The translations under genes were made by a program, and so were the position numbers. Shown piece after piece: positions 9,071-17,799 of a DNA stretch of 64,000 bases. The DNA is taken from contig NZ_CP025013.1 in assembly GCF_002953715.1 (NCBI RefSeq), forward strand, positions 558,001 through 622,000, given 5' to 3'. Every line of letters starts with the position of its first letter. Position 1 is the stretch's first letter. The DNA comes from Rhizobium leguminosarum (GTDB taxonomy: Bacteria; Pseudomonadota; Alphaproteobacteria; Rhizobiales; Rhizobiaceae). The notes beneath the pieces are model-generated. The model saw only the letters and a program-made list of their open reading frames with translations. It was not told where the DNA came from and made no database searches.

Positions 9071-9694
9071 ATGACTGATATAGTTGTCCGGTCGTCACTG
9101 CTGGAGCCAGCGGCCCAGCCCCTGATCGACGGGCTGGTCAGCGAATATGACGGGAGATATGGAGCCGCGAGCCGCGGCGGGGCGCGGGCGGAAATCTTCC
9201 GTTACCCCGTTTCGCTGTTTTCCTCTCCGCTGGGAGATTTCTTGCTGCTGCAACGGGATGGCGAAACCGTTGCCGGCGGCGCCTTCATGAGCCATGACGA
9301 TGAGACGGCCGAAATGAAGCGGATCTGGACACATCCGAATTTGCGGCGTCAGGGACTGGCCCGGGCCATCGTTCTGGCACTTGAGGAAAGTGCTGCGCAG
9401 CTTGGTTACACCAGATCCTACCTTTCGACCGGGTTCCGCCAGCCCGAAGCAGTCGCCCTTTATCTGTCGCTCGGCTACCGCCCGCTCTTCGATACGTCAG
9501 CCGATCCCTCGCTCTATCGTTCCCTGCCTTTCGAAAAGCATATCGGGGAAAAGGCCGGGCAGGTGGGGACAACACCGATCTACCCGCCCGCAGCCTCGTT
9601 TGAAGAGGCGACTGCGCGGGTCACGGCGCTGAAAACAGGACAGGAAGCGAAGATCAGGGACCGGCTGTCGAGCCACGACGCCTCCGCCGCATGA
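9071..9694 (+). CDS. GNAT-family N-acetyltransferase
   Basis: A 207-residue protein with the GNAT acetyl-CoA fold: EMKRIWTHPNLRRQGLARAIV is strand 4 plus motif A, with RRQGLA as the pyrophosphate-binding loop. AVALYLSLGYRPLF is the usual C-terminal motif. The ATG at 9071 has CGGAGG upstream and is preferred over an in-frame ATG at 8948, whose 41 extra residues look non-coding. The gene heads a plus-strand group with two LLM proteins. In Bacillus, GNAT enzymes paired with LLM monooxygenases N-acetylate S-substituted cysteines before oxidative C-S cleavage; a similar role is possible here but inferred from context only. Confidence 0.88.
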   Translation: MTDIVVRSSLLEPAAQPLIDGLVSEYDGRYGAASRGGARAEIFRYPVSLFSSPLGDFLLLQRDGETVAGGAFMSHDDETAEMKRIWTHPNLRRQGLARAIVLALEESAAQLGYTRSYLSTGFRQPEAVALYLSLGYRPLFDTSADPSLYRSLPFEKHIGEKAGQVGTTPIYPPAASFEEATARVTALKTGQEAKIRDRLSSHDASAA

Positions 9695-9749
9695 CGATGC
9701 GACTTGCGACCCGCACGGATGACCATTCACCATTTCAACGGAATAGATC

Positions 9750-10721
9750 ATGACGCTTCCAAATGGACTTCAAGTCGGCATCGGCGTTGATGTCGCCGCA
9801 TACCCGCAGGGCAGCCACACCTCCCAGCGCGACTTTTGGCGAACCTTGATTTCTCGTCTCGACGACGTGGTCGAATTCATCACTTTGGAGGACGGTTTCG
9901 CCGCATCGGGCGGCGACGGACTGGATGCCATTCTGCTTGCCAACTGGCTGGCGCCGCGCAGCCGCAAAATCGGTATCCTCGCCGGCGCTCCGATCAACCA
10001 TCTGGAGCCATTCCACGTTTCGACCGCAGTCGCGACCCTGGACTATGTGAGCGAAGGCCGGGCCGGGCTTTTCGCCCAACAGCTTCGCGGCGATCGTGTT
10101 CTGCAGGCGCAGAAGGCGATCGGCGCACTCGGCGGTTTTCCAACGCCAGACGGGCCGGCACTGGAACAGGATGCAAAGGACGCGATCGATGTCATCCGCC
10201 GCCTGTGGGACAGCTGGGAGGAAGATGCCATCGTCCGCGACCGGGAGAGCTTTCGCTTCTTGGACGGGGCCAAACTTCACTACATCAATTTCGAGAGCGC
10301 GGGGTTTAAAGTCCTCGGACCGTCCATCACACCGCGTCCGCCGCAGGGCCAGCCGGTGGTGGCCGCCGTCCAGATCCAGGGCGACGACGCATCGGCCACG
10401 GCCGATGTCGTCTTTATTCGGTCCGATCTGCGCGGTCTTCCAGTTGTCCCGAAAGCACAAGCCTTCTTTGTCGATCTCGACATCGATCCTGAGCCGGCTC
10501 CCGTCGCCGAATCTGTCGCTGAGGTCGGACGCATCGCGGCGTCGGGCGCCAATGGCGTCCGTCTGATCGTGCGCGATCCGAAAAGGCAACTTGATCACCT
10601 CGTCAATGAGCTCCTTCCGGCGCTCGAAGGCGCGTCTCTCTTGCGAAAGCCGGGAAGCGGGCTGCTTCGAGAGCGCTTCGGTTTGCCGGCCGCTGTCAAT
10701 CGCTACACCTCTGCTGCGTGA
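9750..10721 (+). CDS. Short, divergent LLM-class protein
   Basis: A 323-residue protein with luciferase-like monooxygenase features: SRKIGILAGAPINHLEPFHVSTAVATLDYVSEGRAG corresponds to the flavin-barrel core, RRLWDSWEEDAIVRD to the NtaA/DszA helix, and GLLRERFGLP to the C-terminal signature. It is about 120 residues shorter than the adjacent NtaA-type protein because the central and C-terminal barrel segments are compressed. It may be a non-catalytic partner or a specialised enzyme. The stop overlaps a GTG upstream of the next gene, and the two are surely cotranscribed. Confidence 0.8.
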   Translation: MTLPNGLQVGIGVDVAAYPQGSHTSQRDFWRTLISRLDDVVEFITLEDGFAASGGDGLDAILLANWLAPRSRKIGILAGAPINHLEPFHVSTAVATLDYVSEGRAGLFAQQLRGDRVLQAQKAIGALGGFPTPDGPALEQDAKDAIDVIRRLWDSWEEDAIVRDRESFRFLDGAKLHYINFESAGFKVLGPSITPRPPQGQPVVAAVQIQGDDASATADVVFIRSDLRGLPVVPKAQAFFVDLDIDPEPAPVAESVAEVGRIAASGANGVRLIVRDPKRQLDHLVNELLPALEGASLLRKPGSGLLRERFGLPAAVNRYTSAA

Positions 10722-10738
10722 GCGGAAAGGACCATCCC

Positions 10739-12052
10739 ATGACCAAAAAGCAGGTTATCCTTGGAGCCCAGTTTCCCGGTGTCAACAACTTCACAGTCTG
10801 GAGCGATCCGGCGGCCGGAAGCCAGATCGAGTTTTCGTCGTTCCGGCATTTTGCCGAAACCGTGGAGCGCGGAAAATTTGACTTCATCTTTCTGGCGGAG
10901 GGTCTGCGGGTCCGCGAGCAGGGTGGCCGCTTCCACGAGCTTGACGTCGCCGGTCGCCCCAATACGCTGGCGATTTTAACGGCGCTTGCATCGATCACCG
11001 ATCATGTCGGGCTGATCGGCACCCTGACCACGACCTTCAACGAACCCTATCCGCTGGCACGGCAACTGGCGACGCTCGATATTCTGTCCGGCGGACGCGC
11101 CGGCTGGAATGTCGTGACCTCGCCGGGCGCATTTACCGGCGCGAATTTCCGTCGCGGCGATCACCTGCCGCACCGCGAGCGCTACGAACGTGCCCGCGAA
11201 TTCATCGAAGCCGCTCGCCAGTTGTGGACCGATGGTGATTTCGCGGCCAATTCCAGACATTTCAACATTACCGGGCAATCCGCATTGTCTTCCCTTCCGC
11301 AAGACGCTCCGGTGATCGCGCAGGCGGGAGATTCCGACCAGGGGCGGGAGCTTGCCGCCAGCCATGCCGACCTGATCTATTCTCGCCACGGCACGCTCGA
11401 AGCCGGTCAGGCCTTTTATGCCGATGTGAAGCGTCGTCTGACGAAATACGGCCGAAGCCCGGATGCGCTGAAGATCCTGCCCGGCGCCAATTTCGTGATC
11501 GGCGACACGCAGGCGGATGCCGAGGAGAAGTTGAAAGCAATCCGTCTTCAGCAAGTCAGCCCGAGGAATGCGATCGTGTTTCTGGAGCAGGTCTGGAACC
11601 GGGATCTTTCGAACTACGATCCGGACGGACCTTTGCCGGATATCGAGCCGGATATTTCCGAGACGCGGCTGGCACAAGGACGCGCCAACAATCAGGACGT
11701 CGCCGGCAGGCTGGAAACGGCGCGTATTTGGCGTGAGCTGGCCGAGCGCGACAAGCTCAGTATTCGCCAGTTGATCATTCGCGTCACCGGCCGCCAGCAT
11801 TTCGTGGGTACGCCGGATGAGATCGCTACGGAGATCAACCACTATGTGCAGGCAGACGCTGCCGACGGGTTTGTCTTCGCGCCGCACCTGACCCCCGGCG
11901 GCTTCGACGAATTCGTGGAACGGGTCGTACCGATCCTCCAGGAAAGAGGGGTCCACCGGACCGACTACGTCGAGGGCACGCTGCGTTCCAACCTCGGGCT
12001 GCCGGATCGGGCTGCGCAATATTCGACACCGCATCTTGCCGCCGCCGTTTAG
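10739..12052 (+). CDS. LLM-class FMNH2-dependent monooxygenase, NtaA/DszA type
   Basis: A full-length 437-residue protein of the NtaA/SnaA/DszA group. Visible landmarks are KFDFIFLAEGL, TLTTTFNEPYPLARQLATLD, GGRAGWNVVTSPGAF and the C-terminal GFVFAPHLTPGGFDEFVERVVPILQERG. The enzyme needs a separate flavin reductase. The ATG at 10739, preceded by GGAAAGGA, is preferred; a GTG at 10718 overlaps the previous stop. The transposon inserted 152 bases beyond the stop codon, so the operon itself was not broken. Confidence 0.92.
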   Translation: MTKKQVILGAQFPGVNNFTVWSDPAAGSQIEFSSFRHFAETVERGKFDFIFLAEGLRVREQGGRFHELDVAGRPNTLAILTALASITDHVGLIGTLTTTFNEPYPLARQLATLDILSGGRAGWNVVTSPGAFTGANFRRGDHLPHRERYERAREFIEAARQLWTDGDFAANSRHFNITGQSALSSLPQDAPVIAQAGDSDQGRELAASHADLIYSRHGTLEAGQAFYADVKRRLTKYGRSPDALKILPGANFVIGDTQADAEEKLKAIRLQQVSPRNAIVFLEQVWNRDLSNYDPDGPLPDIEPDISETRLAQGRANNQDVAGRLETARIWRELAERDKLSIRQLIIRVTGRQHFVGTPDEIATEINHYVQADAADGFVFAPHLTPGGFDEFVERVVPILQERGVHRTDYVEGTLRSNLGLPDRAAQYSTPHLAAAV

Positions 12053-12203
12053 GGCCTTCGCCCTTGTCTCCCGTTCCAGCGGGCGCCAATGAGCAGGCAA
12101 GGACGCATGCGCCGATGAGGTGATGACTGTGACGATTTCGATCGCCGCTCAAACCGACAGCCTTCGTTTTACATTTTGACGACGGTGAAGGACGGAACCC
12201 GCC

Positions 12204-12208
12204 ACATC
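12204..12208. repeat. Target-site duplication, left copy (ACATC)
   Basis: ACATC directly precedes the outer end of the left terminal inverted repeat and is repeated directly after the right repeat at 19623-19627. Five-base duplications are characteristic of Tn3-family transposition. Confidence 0.85.
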
Positions 12209-12245
12209 GGCCCAGTCGGCCCGAAACTGCGATTTTGGCCAACTC
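12209..12245 (+). repeat. Left terminal inverted repeat (IRL)
   Basis: Starts GGCCCAGTCGGCCCGAA and ends TTTTGGCCAACTC. It equals the reverse complement of 19586-19622 except for one A/G difference. Its length is close to the 38 bp typical of Tn3-family ends. Confidence 0.88.
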
Positions 12246-12269
12246 AAAGAACGAATAGCGAACGTGTAA

Positions 12270-12836
12270 TCATGTCGAAGCTGACTGCGAACCTTGACCT
12301 TCCAAGGCGCGGTAAACAGTCATCCTGGAAATGTTCAGGTCACGAGCAACGGCGGCTTTCGTTGCGCCAGCCGCGATTCGCCTGCGGATTTCCGCGTCAT
12401 CAACATTCTTTTTCCTACCCGTGTAGATGCCGTCAGCTTTTGCCGCGTCGATGCCCGCTCGTTGCCTGTCTTTGATGAACTTGAGTTCCATGTCAGCGAC
12501 CATGCCGAGGATGGTGATGACCATTCGACCCATGCTTCCGGCTGTCGTGACTTCGGGCTCAAGAATGCGGAGTGACGCGCCCTTTTCGTCAAGCTCATGA
12601 ACGAGATTGAGAACGTCGCGTGTGGAACGGCCGAGCCGATCAAGTCGCAGAACCACCAGCTCGTCGCCCGCATGCAGAAACTGCATAATGGTTTCCAGCT
12701 CGGATCGCCCCTTCCGGGACGCTCCGGATCCGGTTTCCGAACGGATGATTTCGCAACCTGCGGCCTTCAGACGCTCGTTCTGAATATCGAGGTCCTCATC
12801 TGTAGTGCTGACGCGAGCGTATCCGATGCGGGCCAT
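12270..12836 (-). CDS. tnpR: Serine recombinase (Tn3-type resolvase)
   Basis: A 188-residue small serine recombinase. The N-terminus MARIGYARVSTTDEDLDIQ contains the nucleophile Ser10, and the active-site arginines lie in LRLDRLGRSTRDVL. A long E helix (GRMVITILGMVADMELKFI) and a C-terminal helix-turn-helix (ATKAAVARDLNISRMTVYRAL) follow. It resolves cointegrates formed by Tn3-type transposition by recombination at res. ATG 12836 gives the canonical family start; the ATG at 12851 would add five residues. Its 3' end lies 24 bases from the left inverted repeat, so it belongs to the transposon. Confidence 0.93.
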   Translation of the reverse strand: MARIGYARVSTTDEDLDIQNERLKAAGCEIIRSETGSGASRKGRSELETIMQFLHAGDELVVLRLDRLGRSTRDVLNLVHELDEKGASLRILEPEVTTAGSMGRMVITILGMVADMELKFIKDRQRAGIDAAKADGIYTGRKKNVDDAEIRRRIAAGATKAAVARDLNISRMTVYRALEGQGSQSAST

Positions 12837-12843
12837 GCGATTC

Positions 12844-12908
12844 TGTAACATTAGGGTGGTTCCGATTGTGTAATGTCACTTTGATCGAAAATCCACCCTT
12901 TTGTTACA
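12844..12908. promoter_or_regulatory. Candidate res site / tnpR control region
   Basis: Just upstream of tnpR, TGTAACATTAGGGTGG (12844-12859) and CCACCCTTTTGTTACA (12893-12908) form an inverted repeat with 13 of 16 positions matching, and a related GTGTAATGTCAC lies between. Multiple dyads beside the resolvase start are what resolution sites look like in Tn3-family elements. The site boundaries are not proven. Confidence 0.45.
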
Positions 12909-12938
12909 CTCTACGCTCGTCACCCTAGGCGAAACGCT

Positions 12939-12976
12939 GTCGCAAAAGTCCGCCGCTTCAGGCGGACTCTTGCGAC
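12939..12976. other. Long hairpin inside the transposon's non-coding region
   Basis: GTCGCAAAAGTCCGCC and GGCGGACTCTTGCGAC form 16-bp arms with one mismatch around a 6-base loop. There is no T-run on either side, so it is not a standard terminator. The surrounding 477 bases (12837-13313) hold no gene: only the res-like dyads, this hairpin, a LysR-type dyad and an AT-rich promoter zone were seen. Confidence 0.5.
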
Positions 12977-13216
12977 CGACATTTGCGAGGCGAACTTTAG
13001 CGTGATTTCAGTCCGCGATATTTGCAATGAAAAATCAGGAGTTACGCGACAAAGAAGGACGTTGCTTAACTTGGACTATTGGAAGCCCTTCGAAACATTG
13101 CCTGCTCTCGAGCCTACCCCAAGGTACAGTTCGTGCGCGAAGGTTGTCCGCACCTAGCTCACCCGCGCGATCGGGCATCGCATCGCCTTCCGAGTGTAGA
13201 ATTGCTCAGGCGCTGA

Positions 13217-13235
13217 GTATGAAGAATGATCATAC
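13217..13235. promoter_or_regulatory. Candidate LysR operator of the cargo operon
   Basis: GTATGA-N7-TCATAC is a perfect dyad with 6-base arms and contains the T-N11-A pattern (T220/A232 of the 13xxx block) seen in LysR-type sites. It lies about 80 bases upstream of the binding-protein start and just before an AT-rich stretch suited to a promoter. The obvious regulator is the LysR protein at 17800-18795 in the same element. Confidence 0.45.
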
Positions 13236-13313
13236 AGAAGATGCAATTAATTAATTTGAATAATTTTCTTGGTGTGAGCATCATCGTCCTGCAAAACAGC
13301 AAAGGGGAACATA

Positions 13314-14168
13314 ATGCTGAACCGAGCCTTTTTTCGTATCGCCGTCGTAGGAACTGTACTTTCCGCACTCTCAAGCACCTCATTCGCCGATGACATTCCG
13401 ATCATCAAGGAGGTTAAAGACAGTGGCAAACTCACCATCGCAAGCTCCCTCGGTTATGCGCCCTTCGAGTATATCGATGAACAGGGCAAACCAGTGGGAC
13501 TCGATATTGAACTTGCTACTGCGGTCGCCGAACTGCTGAACGCAAAGCTCGATATCGTAACAATCCCATTCGCTTCGCAGATTCCGGGACTTGCTGCGGG
13601 CCGCATCAAGGTCGGCTGGGCAACATTCTCCGTTACGGAAGAGCGCCTTAAGCAGGCTGACTTCGTGACATTTATGCAGGCAGGGACGGTGGTCGCGACT
13701 ACGCCCGATAACAAAAAGAAGTTTGCGGCCAAAAACAGCCTTTGCGGCGCGAAAGTCGCGGTCCAGAGCGGCACTTCTGCGGATTTTGCCGCAGACAAGC
13801 TCGACGTAGAGTGCAAAGCTGCAAACCTCCCCGCCCTCAACAAGGCGATTTACCCCGAGCAGAAAGATACGATCCAGGCTGTTCTTTCCGGTCGTGCCGA
13901 AGCACGGCTCGATGACTCAACGTCTGCCGGATACTATGAAGTGACCAGCAAGGGGAAGCTGATTGTGACCGGAGATAGCTTCTATCCCACCCCGCTCGGC
14001 GTCGTGATTGCCAAGGGTGACAAGGAGACGGCCGCCATGCTGGAAGCAGCGCTTCAAAAGCTCATTTCGAACGGTACCTATTCGAACATTCTGAAGAAGT
14101 ACAACATGACGACCTCGTCGGTCGAAAAGCCGACGATCTATACCGACGCGGCTCAACTCGCACAGTGA
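13314..14168 (+). CDS. Amino-acid ABC transporter substrate-binding protein
   Basis: A 284-residue family-3 periplasmic binding protein (SBP_bac_3, FliY/HisJ-like) with a Sec signal peptide cleaved near SSTSFADD. Landmarks are GYAPFEYIDEQGKPVGLDIELA at residues about 48-69, GRIKVGWATFSVTEERLKQADF in lobe 1, and GVVIAKGDKETAAMLEAALQKL near the C-terminus. AAAGGGGAACATA precedes the ATG. It delivers a polar amino acid or analogue to the permease/ATPase encoded next. The lyase downstream suggests an S-containing amino acid, an inference from context. Confidence 0.93.
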   Translation: MLNRAFFRIAVVGTVLSALSSTSFADDIPIIKEVKDSGKLTIASSLGYAPFEYIDEQGKPVGLDIELATAVAELLNAKLDIVTIPFASQIPGLAAGRIKVGWATFSVTEERLKQADFVTFMQAGTVVATTPDNKKKFAAKNSLCGAKVAVQSGTSADFAADKLDVECKAANLPALNKAIYPEQKDTIQAVLSGRAEARLDDSTSAGYYEVTSKGKLIVTGDSFYPTPLGVVIAKGDKETAAMLEAALQKLISNGTYSNILKKYNMTTSSVEKPTIYTDAAQLAQ

Positions 14169-14263
14169 TTGGACCATCGGCGCGTCAGTAGCAGCGCCAA
14201 CGTCCGGGCGGCGGGTGCCGACAGCAGTTGGCACCCCTCTTCGTCATTTAGCGGGAGGAACTC

Positions 14264-15205
14264 ATGAGCACAGAATCCATTGCACTAGAACACCCATCAA
14301 GTATCGATCCCAATAAGGTCAAGGTCGTCCCTTTGCGCCATCCCTGGCGGTGGGCGGCGGCCCTTCTCGTCGCGATCGCTATCATTATGATGGTGAGGTC
14401 GGCGATTTCGAACCCCGAGTTTCAGTGGCCGGTTGTTGCCAATTACATCTTCAATCCCATGATTATGCGCGGCTTGGCCCAGACGATCGTGATCACGATC
14501 CTGGTCATGATCCTTGCTGTCATCGGCGGCACCGTCGCCGCGCTGATGATGCTCTCCCCCAGCAAGTTGCTATCTGTTCCCGCAGCCGTATTCGTGTGGC
14601 TCTTCCGGGGGACGCCAGCGCTCGTGCAGTTGATGCTTTGGTACAACCTTTCCCTTGTCGTCAAGGAGTTCAGCCTTTGGCTGCCCGGTTACGGAACCGT
14701 GTTCTCCATAGCAACCAACGACATCATGACACCCTTTGTGTCAGCCGTCGTTGCGCTGTCTCTCCATGAGGCGGGATATATGGCTGAGATTGTCAGAGGC
14801 GGACTGAAGTCCGTTAGTCAGGGCCAGTCGGAAGCCGCCGCATGTCTCGGCATGAAGCCGAGCCTCTCTCTTCGCCGCATCGTTCTGCCGCAAGCCATGC
14901 GCATGATCATTCCGCCGACTGGTAATGAAACGATCAATCTGCTGAAGACCACCTCATTGGTCAGCATCATTGCCGTCAGTGACCTTCTCTATTCCGCCCA
15001 GGCGATTTATGCCCGGACCTTCGAGACCATCCCGCTGCTGATTGTCGTCACCTTCTGGTATCTCGTGGTGGTTTCGGTCATGTCCATCGGACAGTACCAC
15101 CTCGAACGCCACTTTAGCCGTGACGAGCGTGGGCACGAACCAGGTCTGCTAAGTGCAGTGTTCGGCAAATTATTTCGCTTCCGTCGAAAGGAGGTCATGG
15201 CATGA
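14264..15205 (+). CDS. Amino-acid ABC transporter permease
   Basis: A 313-residue polar-amino-acid (His/Glu/Gln/Arg) ABC permease with about five hydrophobic segments. Key signs are LFRGTPALVQLMLWYN, the EAA-type loop AEIVRGGLKSVSQGQSEAA, and LPQAMRMIIPPTGNETINLLKTTSLV. An unusually long cytoplasmic N-terminus of about 35 residues precedes the first helix. GGGAGGAA lies before the ATG and the stop overlaps the ATPase start by ATGA. Only one permease gene is present, so the channel is probably a homodimer. Confidence 0.93.
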   Translation: MSTESIALEHPSSIDPNKVKVVPLRHPWRWAAALLVAIAIIMMVRSAISNPEFQWPVVANYIFNPMIMRGLAQTIVITILVMILAVIGGTVAALMMLSPSKLLSVPAAVFVWLFRGTPALVQLMLWYNLSLVVKEFSLWLPGYGTVFSIATNDIMTPFVSAVVALSLHEAGYMAEIVRGGLKSVSQGQSEAAACLGMKPSLSLRRIVLPQAMRMIIPPTGNETINLLKTTSLVSIIAVSDLLYSAQAIYARTFETIPLLIVVTFWYLVVVSVMSIGQYHLERHFSRDERGHEPGLLSAVFGKLFRFRRKEVMA

Positions 15206-16005
15206 CCGCCCCCTTAACTCACCACGACCGGTTTGGCGTTGCCCGATCCACAATGGTCCATGCTGCTGGCATCCGTAAATCCTACGGGAACCTTGAGGTT
15301 CTAAAAGGCGTAGATTTGACTGTGCCGGAAGGCTCGGTGGCCTGCATCATCGGGCCGTCAGGATCGGGCAAAAGCACGTTCCTACGTTGCATCAACCACC
15401 TTGAAGAGATCAATGGCGGGCTTATGATGGTCGATGGCGACTTCGTCGGTTACCGGCTGGAGGGAGACAAGCTCTATGAGTTGCCGCCTTCCGCCATCTG
15501 CAAACGGCGGGCGGACATCGGCATGGTGTTCCAGCAATTCAATCTATTCCCGCATATGACGGTGCTGGAAAACCTAATCGAAGCGCCTGTCCGGGTGCGT
15601 CGCGAGCCTATAGCAAAGGCCACAGAAAAGGCCGTAGCGCTCCTCAAGAGGGTTGGTCTGGCCGAGAAGTGCAATGCCTATCCCAAACAGCTCTCAGGCG
15701 GTCAGCAGCAGCGTGTTGCCATCGCCCGCGCATTGGCGATGAGTCCCAAAGTTCTGCTGTTCGATGAACCTACGTCGGCTCTCGACCCTGAGCTGGTCGG
15801 CGAGGTTCTCGAAGTTATGAAGGATCTAGCGCGCGACGGCATCACGATGGTCGTCGTGACCCATGAGATCGGCTTCGCGCGTGAGGTCGCAGATCAGCTC
15901 ATTTTCATGGACGGAGGCGTCGTTGTCGAGGCAGGCGATCCTCGCGAAATGATCGCCAACCCGAAATCGCCGCGCACGCGCGAATTCCTCGCGCGGGTTC
16001 TCTAA
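15202..16005 (+). CDS. Amino-acid ABC transporter ATPase
   Basis: A 267-residue GlnQ-type ATPase. Walker A is GPSGSGKST, the Q-loop is VFQQFNLFPHMTVLENL, the signature is LSGGQQQRVAIARAL, Walker B is VLLFDEPTSALDPE, and the switch His is in VVVTHEIGFAREVAD. The start overlaps the permease stop by 4 bases; an ATG at residue 18 would give the more usual family N-terminus, so the first 17 residues may be an extension. It powers the importer encoded by 13314-15205. Confidence 0.93.
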   Translation: MTAPLTHHDRFGVARSTMVHAAGIRKSYGNLEVLKGVDLTVPEGSVACIIGPSGSGKSTFLRCINHLEEINGGLMMVDGDFVGYRLEGDKLYELPPSAICKRRADIGMVFQQFNLFPHMTVLENLIEAPVRVRREPIAKATEKAVALLKRVGLAEKCNAYPKQLSGGQQQRVAIARALAMSPKVLLFDEPTSALDPELVGEVLEVMKDLARDGITMVVVTHEIGFAREVADQLIFMDGGVVVEAGDPREMIANPKSPRTREFLARVL

Positions 16006-16061
16006 CAAACATTCCATTTCGATATTGCGCTGGCAGTCCTGTCCGCGCCGAGGGATATCGC

Positions 16062-17300
16062 ATGACCAAAAGCCAAGCCAACACATCAAGCTCTGCTCCA
16101 CCGAAAGTCGATGGACTCGATTTCGGGTTCAACGTGCCTCTTGATCGGGCAGAGCTTAGCTCCGCCAAGTGGGAATATGAGATTGCCCGCAAAGGCGATC
16201 CGACGCTCCTTTGTTTCGGGACCGCAGAGATGGACTACCGGGCGGCCCCGCCGATCTGCGCAGCGCTTGAACGGGTCGCCAAGGCAGGGCACTTCGGATA
16301 CCCGTATAAACGGGTGTCATATTACGAAGCGATCATCGGCTACTTTAACCGGCACTTTTCATGGAGCATACAGAAGGATTGGATCGCCAGTAATGTGGGC
16401 ATCTATCCCTCGATGCAGCCGATCATCGATGAGCTGACGTCTCCTGGCGATGAAATCATCTACCAGCCGCCAGTTCATCATATCTTCCCAGAGGTGATCA
16501 CAGCAGCCGGTCGCACAGCCGTAGCAAATCCGCTGGTCAAGCGCGGCACCCGTTACGAAATGGACTTTGAGGATCTCGCTGCCAAGACCACAGCGCGGAC
16601 CAAGATTTTGCTCCTTTGCAGTCCGCACAACCCAGTCGGGCGCGTCTGGACGCGCGAGGAACTTGAACGCCTGAACGCCTTCTGCTTGGAACGCGGCGTT
16701 ATCGTCGTTGCCGACGAGGTGTATTGCAGCCTTGTCTTCGAAGGCGTTGAGTTTACGCCCTTCGCTGGCTTGTCCCAATCGGCCTCTTTGAATTCGATTA
16801 CGCTCGTCTCGGCAAGCAAATCCTTCAACGTGACCGGTTTAAAGCACTCGCTGTTTGTTGCCGAAAACCCGGATCTCCGTGACGCCTATATGCGCGGATT
16901 GAAACGGAACAATCTTTATTTCGGGGGGTGCATCTTTGGCCAGGCGGCGACCGAGGCCGCGTTCCGCGACTGCGATGACTGGTCGCTGGCGGCGGTTCGC
17001 TATATCCAGGGCAACTTCGAATATCTCAGGTCCTTTATTGAGAAACATCTACCGCTCGTCACGGTAACAACGCCGGAAGCCACATATTTCGCATGGCTTG
17101 ATTTCGGCCGTCTCGGGCTATCGGTAGATGAACTTCGCAGTTTCTTCGAAGATGAAGCGCATGTCGTCGTGACCCTCGGCGAGCCTCTCGGAGCTGGCGG
17201 CAAAGGCCATGCCCGCTTTAACCTTGGCACGACACGGTCATTGGTTGAAGAGGGTCTTCACCGCATCGCGCAGGCCTATGAGCGCAGAACTGCCTCCTGA
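16062..17300 (+). CDS. PLP-dependent C-S beta-lyase / aminotransferase (PatB/MalY type)
   Basis: A 412-residue fold-type I PLP enzyme of the MalY/PatB (cystathionine beta-lyase) group. The catalytic lysine is K253 in SASKSFNVTGLK, with DEVY at about 218-221, CSPHNPVGRVW at 186-196, and AEMDYRAAPPI near the N-terminus. Family members cleave S-substituted cysteines by beta-elimination, giving a thiol, pyruvate and ammonia via 2-aminoacrylate; some are aminotransferases. The RidA protein encoded 22 bases downstream would hydrolyse the aminoacrylate, which favours the lyase reading. GAGGGA precedes the start. The true substrate is not determined. Confidence 0.88.
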   Translation: MTKSQANTSSSAPPKVDGLDFGFNVPLDRAELSSAKWEYEIARKGDPTLLCFGTAEMDYRAAPPICAALERVAKAGHFGYPYKRVSYYEAIIGYFNRHFSWSIQKDWIASNVGIYPSMQPIIDELTSPGDEIIYQPPVHHIFPEVITAAGRTAVANPLVKRGTRYEMDFEDLAAKTTARTKILLLCSPHNPVGRVWTREELERLNAFCLERGVIVVADEVYCSLVFEGVEFTPFAGLSQSASLNSITLVSASKSFNVTGLKHSLFVAENPDLRDAYMRGLKRNNLYFGGCIFGQAATEAAFRDCDDWSLAAVRYIQGNFEYLRSFIEKHLPLVTVTTPEATYFAWLDFGRLGLSVDELRSFFEDEAHVVVTLGEPLGAGGKGHARFNLGTTRSLVEEGLHRIAQAYERRTAS

Positions 17301-17322
17301 TCCGTAAAACAAGGACAACTCC

Positions 17323-17790
17323 ATGACATCTTCCTTCGAAGCCCGCATATTAGAACTCGGCCTTGAACTACCCCGGCCTCCCAAATCTCTCGCCAATTAT
17401 GTCGCCACTTACACGACCAGTAGCCTGCTGTTCATCTCCGGTCAGCTCTGCATGGGCGTCGACGGCAAGCTGGTCGCCGCTGGCAGCGTTGGCGAAGAAG
17501 TATCGTTGGAAGACGGTGCCCTCGCTGCGCGGGCTGCCGCGATCAATGTCCTGGCGCAGGCAAGGGCAGCACTCGGCAGTCTGGACCGGGTCAAACAGAT
17601 CGTCCGCCTCGGCGGCTTCATAGCGGCTCCAACATCCTTTGCCGACCATGCTCGCATCATGAACGGTGCGTCGGATTTGATGGTCGAGGTATTCGGCGAG
17701 CAGGGTCGCCACACACGCAGCACCATTGGCGTAGCATCACTTCCGCTTCAGGCCGCCGTGGAAGTGGAAGCGTTGATAGAAATTCAGTGA
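17323..17790 (+). CDS. RidA-family enamine/imine deaminase
   Basis: A 155-residue protein of the YjgF/YER057c/UK114 (RidA) superfamily, in the longer subgroup of about 150 residues. FISGQLCMGVDGKLVAAG, the helix AARAAAINVLAQARAALGSLDRV and the C-terminal QAAVEVEALIEI are recognisable. RidA proteins hydrolyse reactive enamines such as 2-aminoacrylate released by PLP lyases. The usual catalytic Arg near the C-terminal third may be R in GRHTRSTIGV. It is the last gene of the cargo operon and converges on the LysR gene with only 9 bases between stops. Confidence 0.9.
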   Translation: MTSSFEARILELGLELPRPPKSLANYVATYTTSSLLFISGQLCMGVDGKLVAAGSVGEEVSLEDGALAARAAAINVLAQARAALGSLDRVKQIVRLGGFIAAPTSFADHARIMNGASDLMVEVFGEQGRHTRSTIGVASLPLQAAVEVEALIEIQ

Positions 17791-17799
17791 GTTTTAGGA

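Noticed and set aside
12052..12064. AGGGC-CTTC-GCCCT at the stop of the LLM gene
   Set aside because: Five-base stem with a stable loop but no clear U-tract; not enough to annotate.
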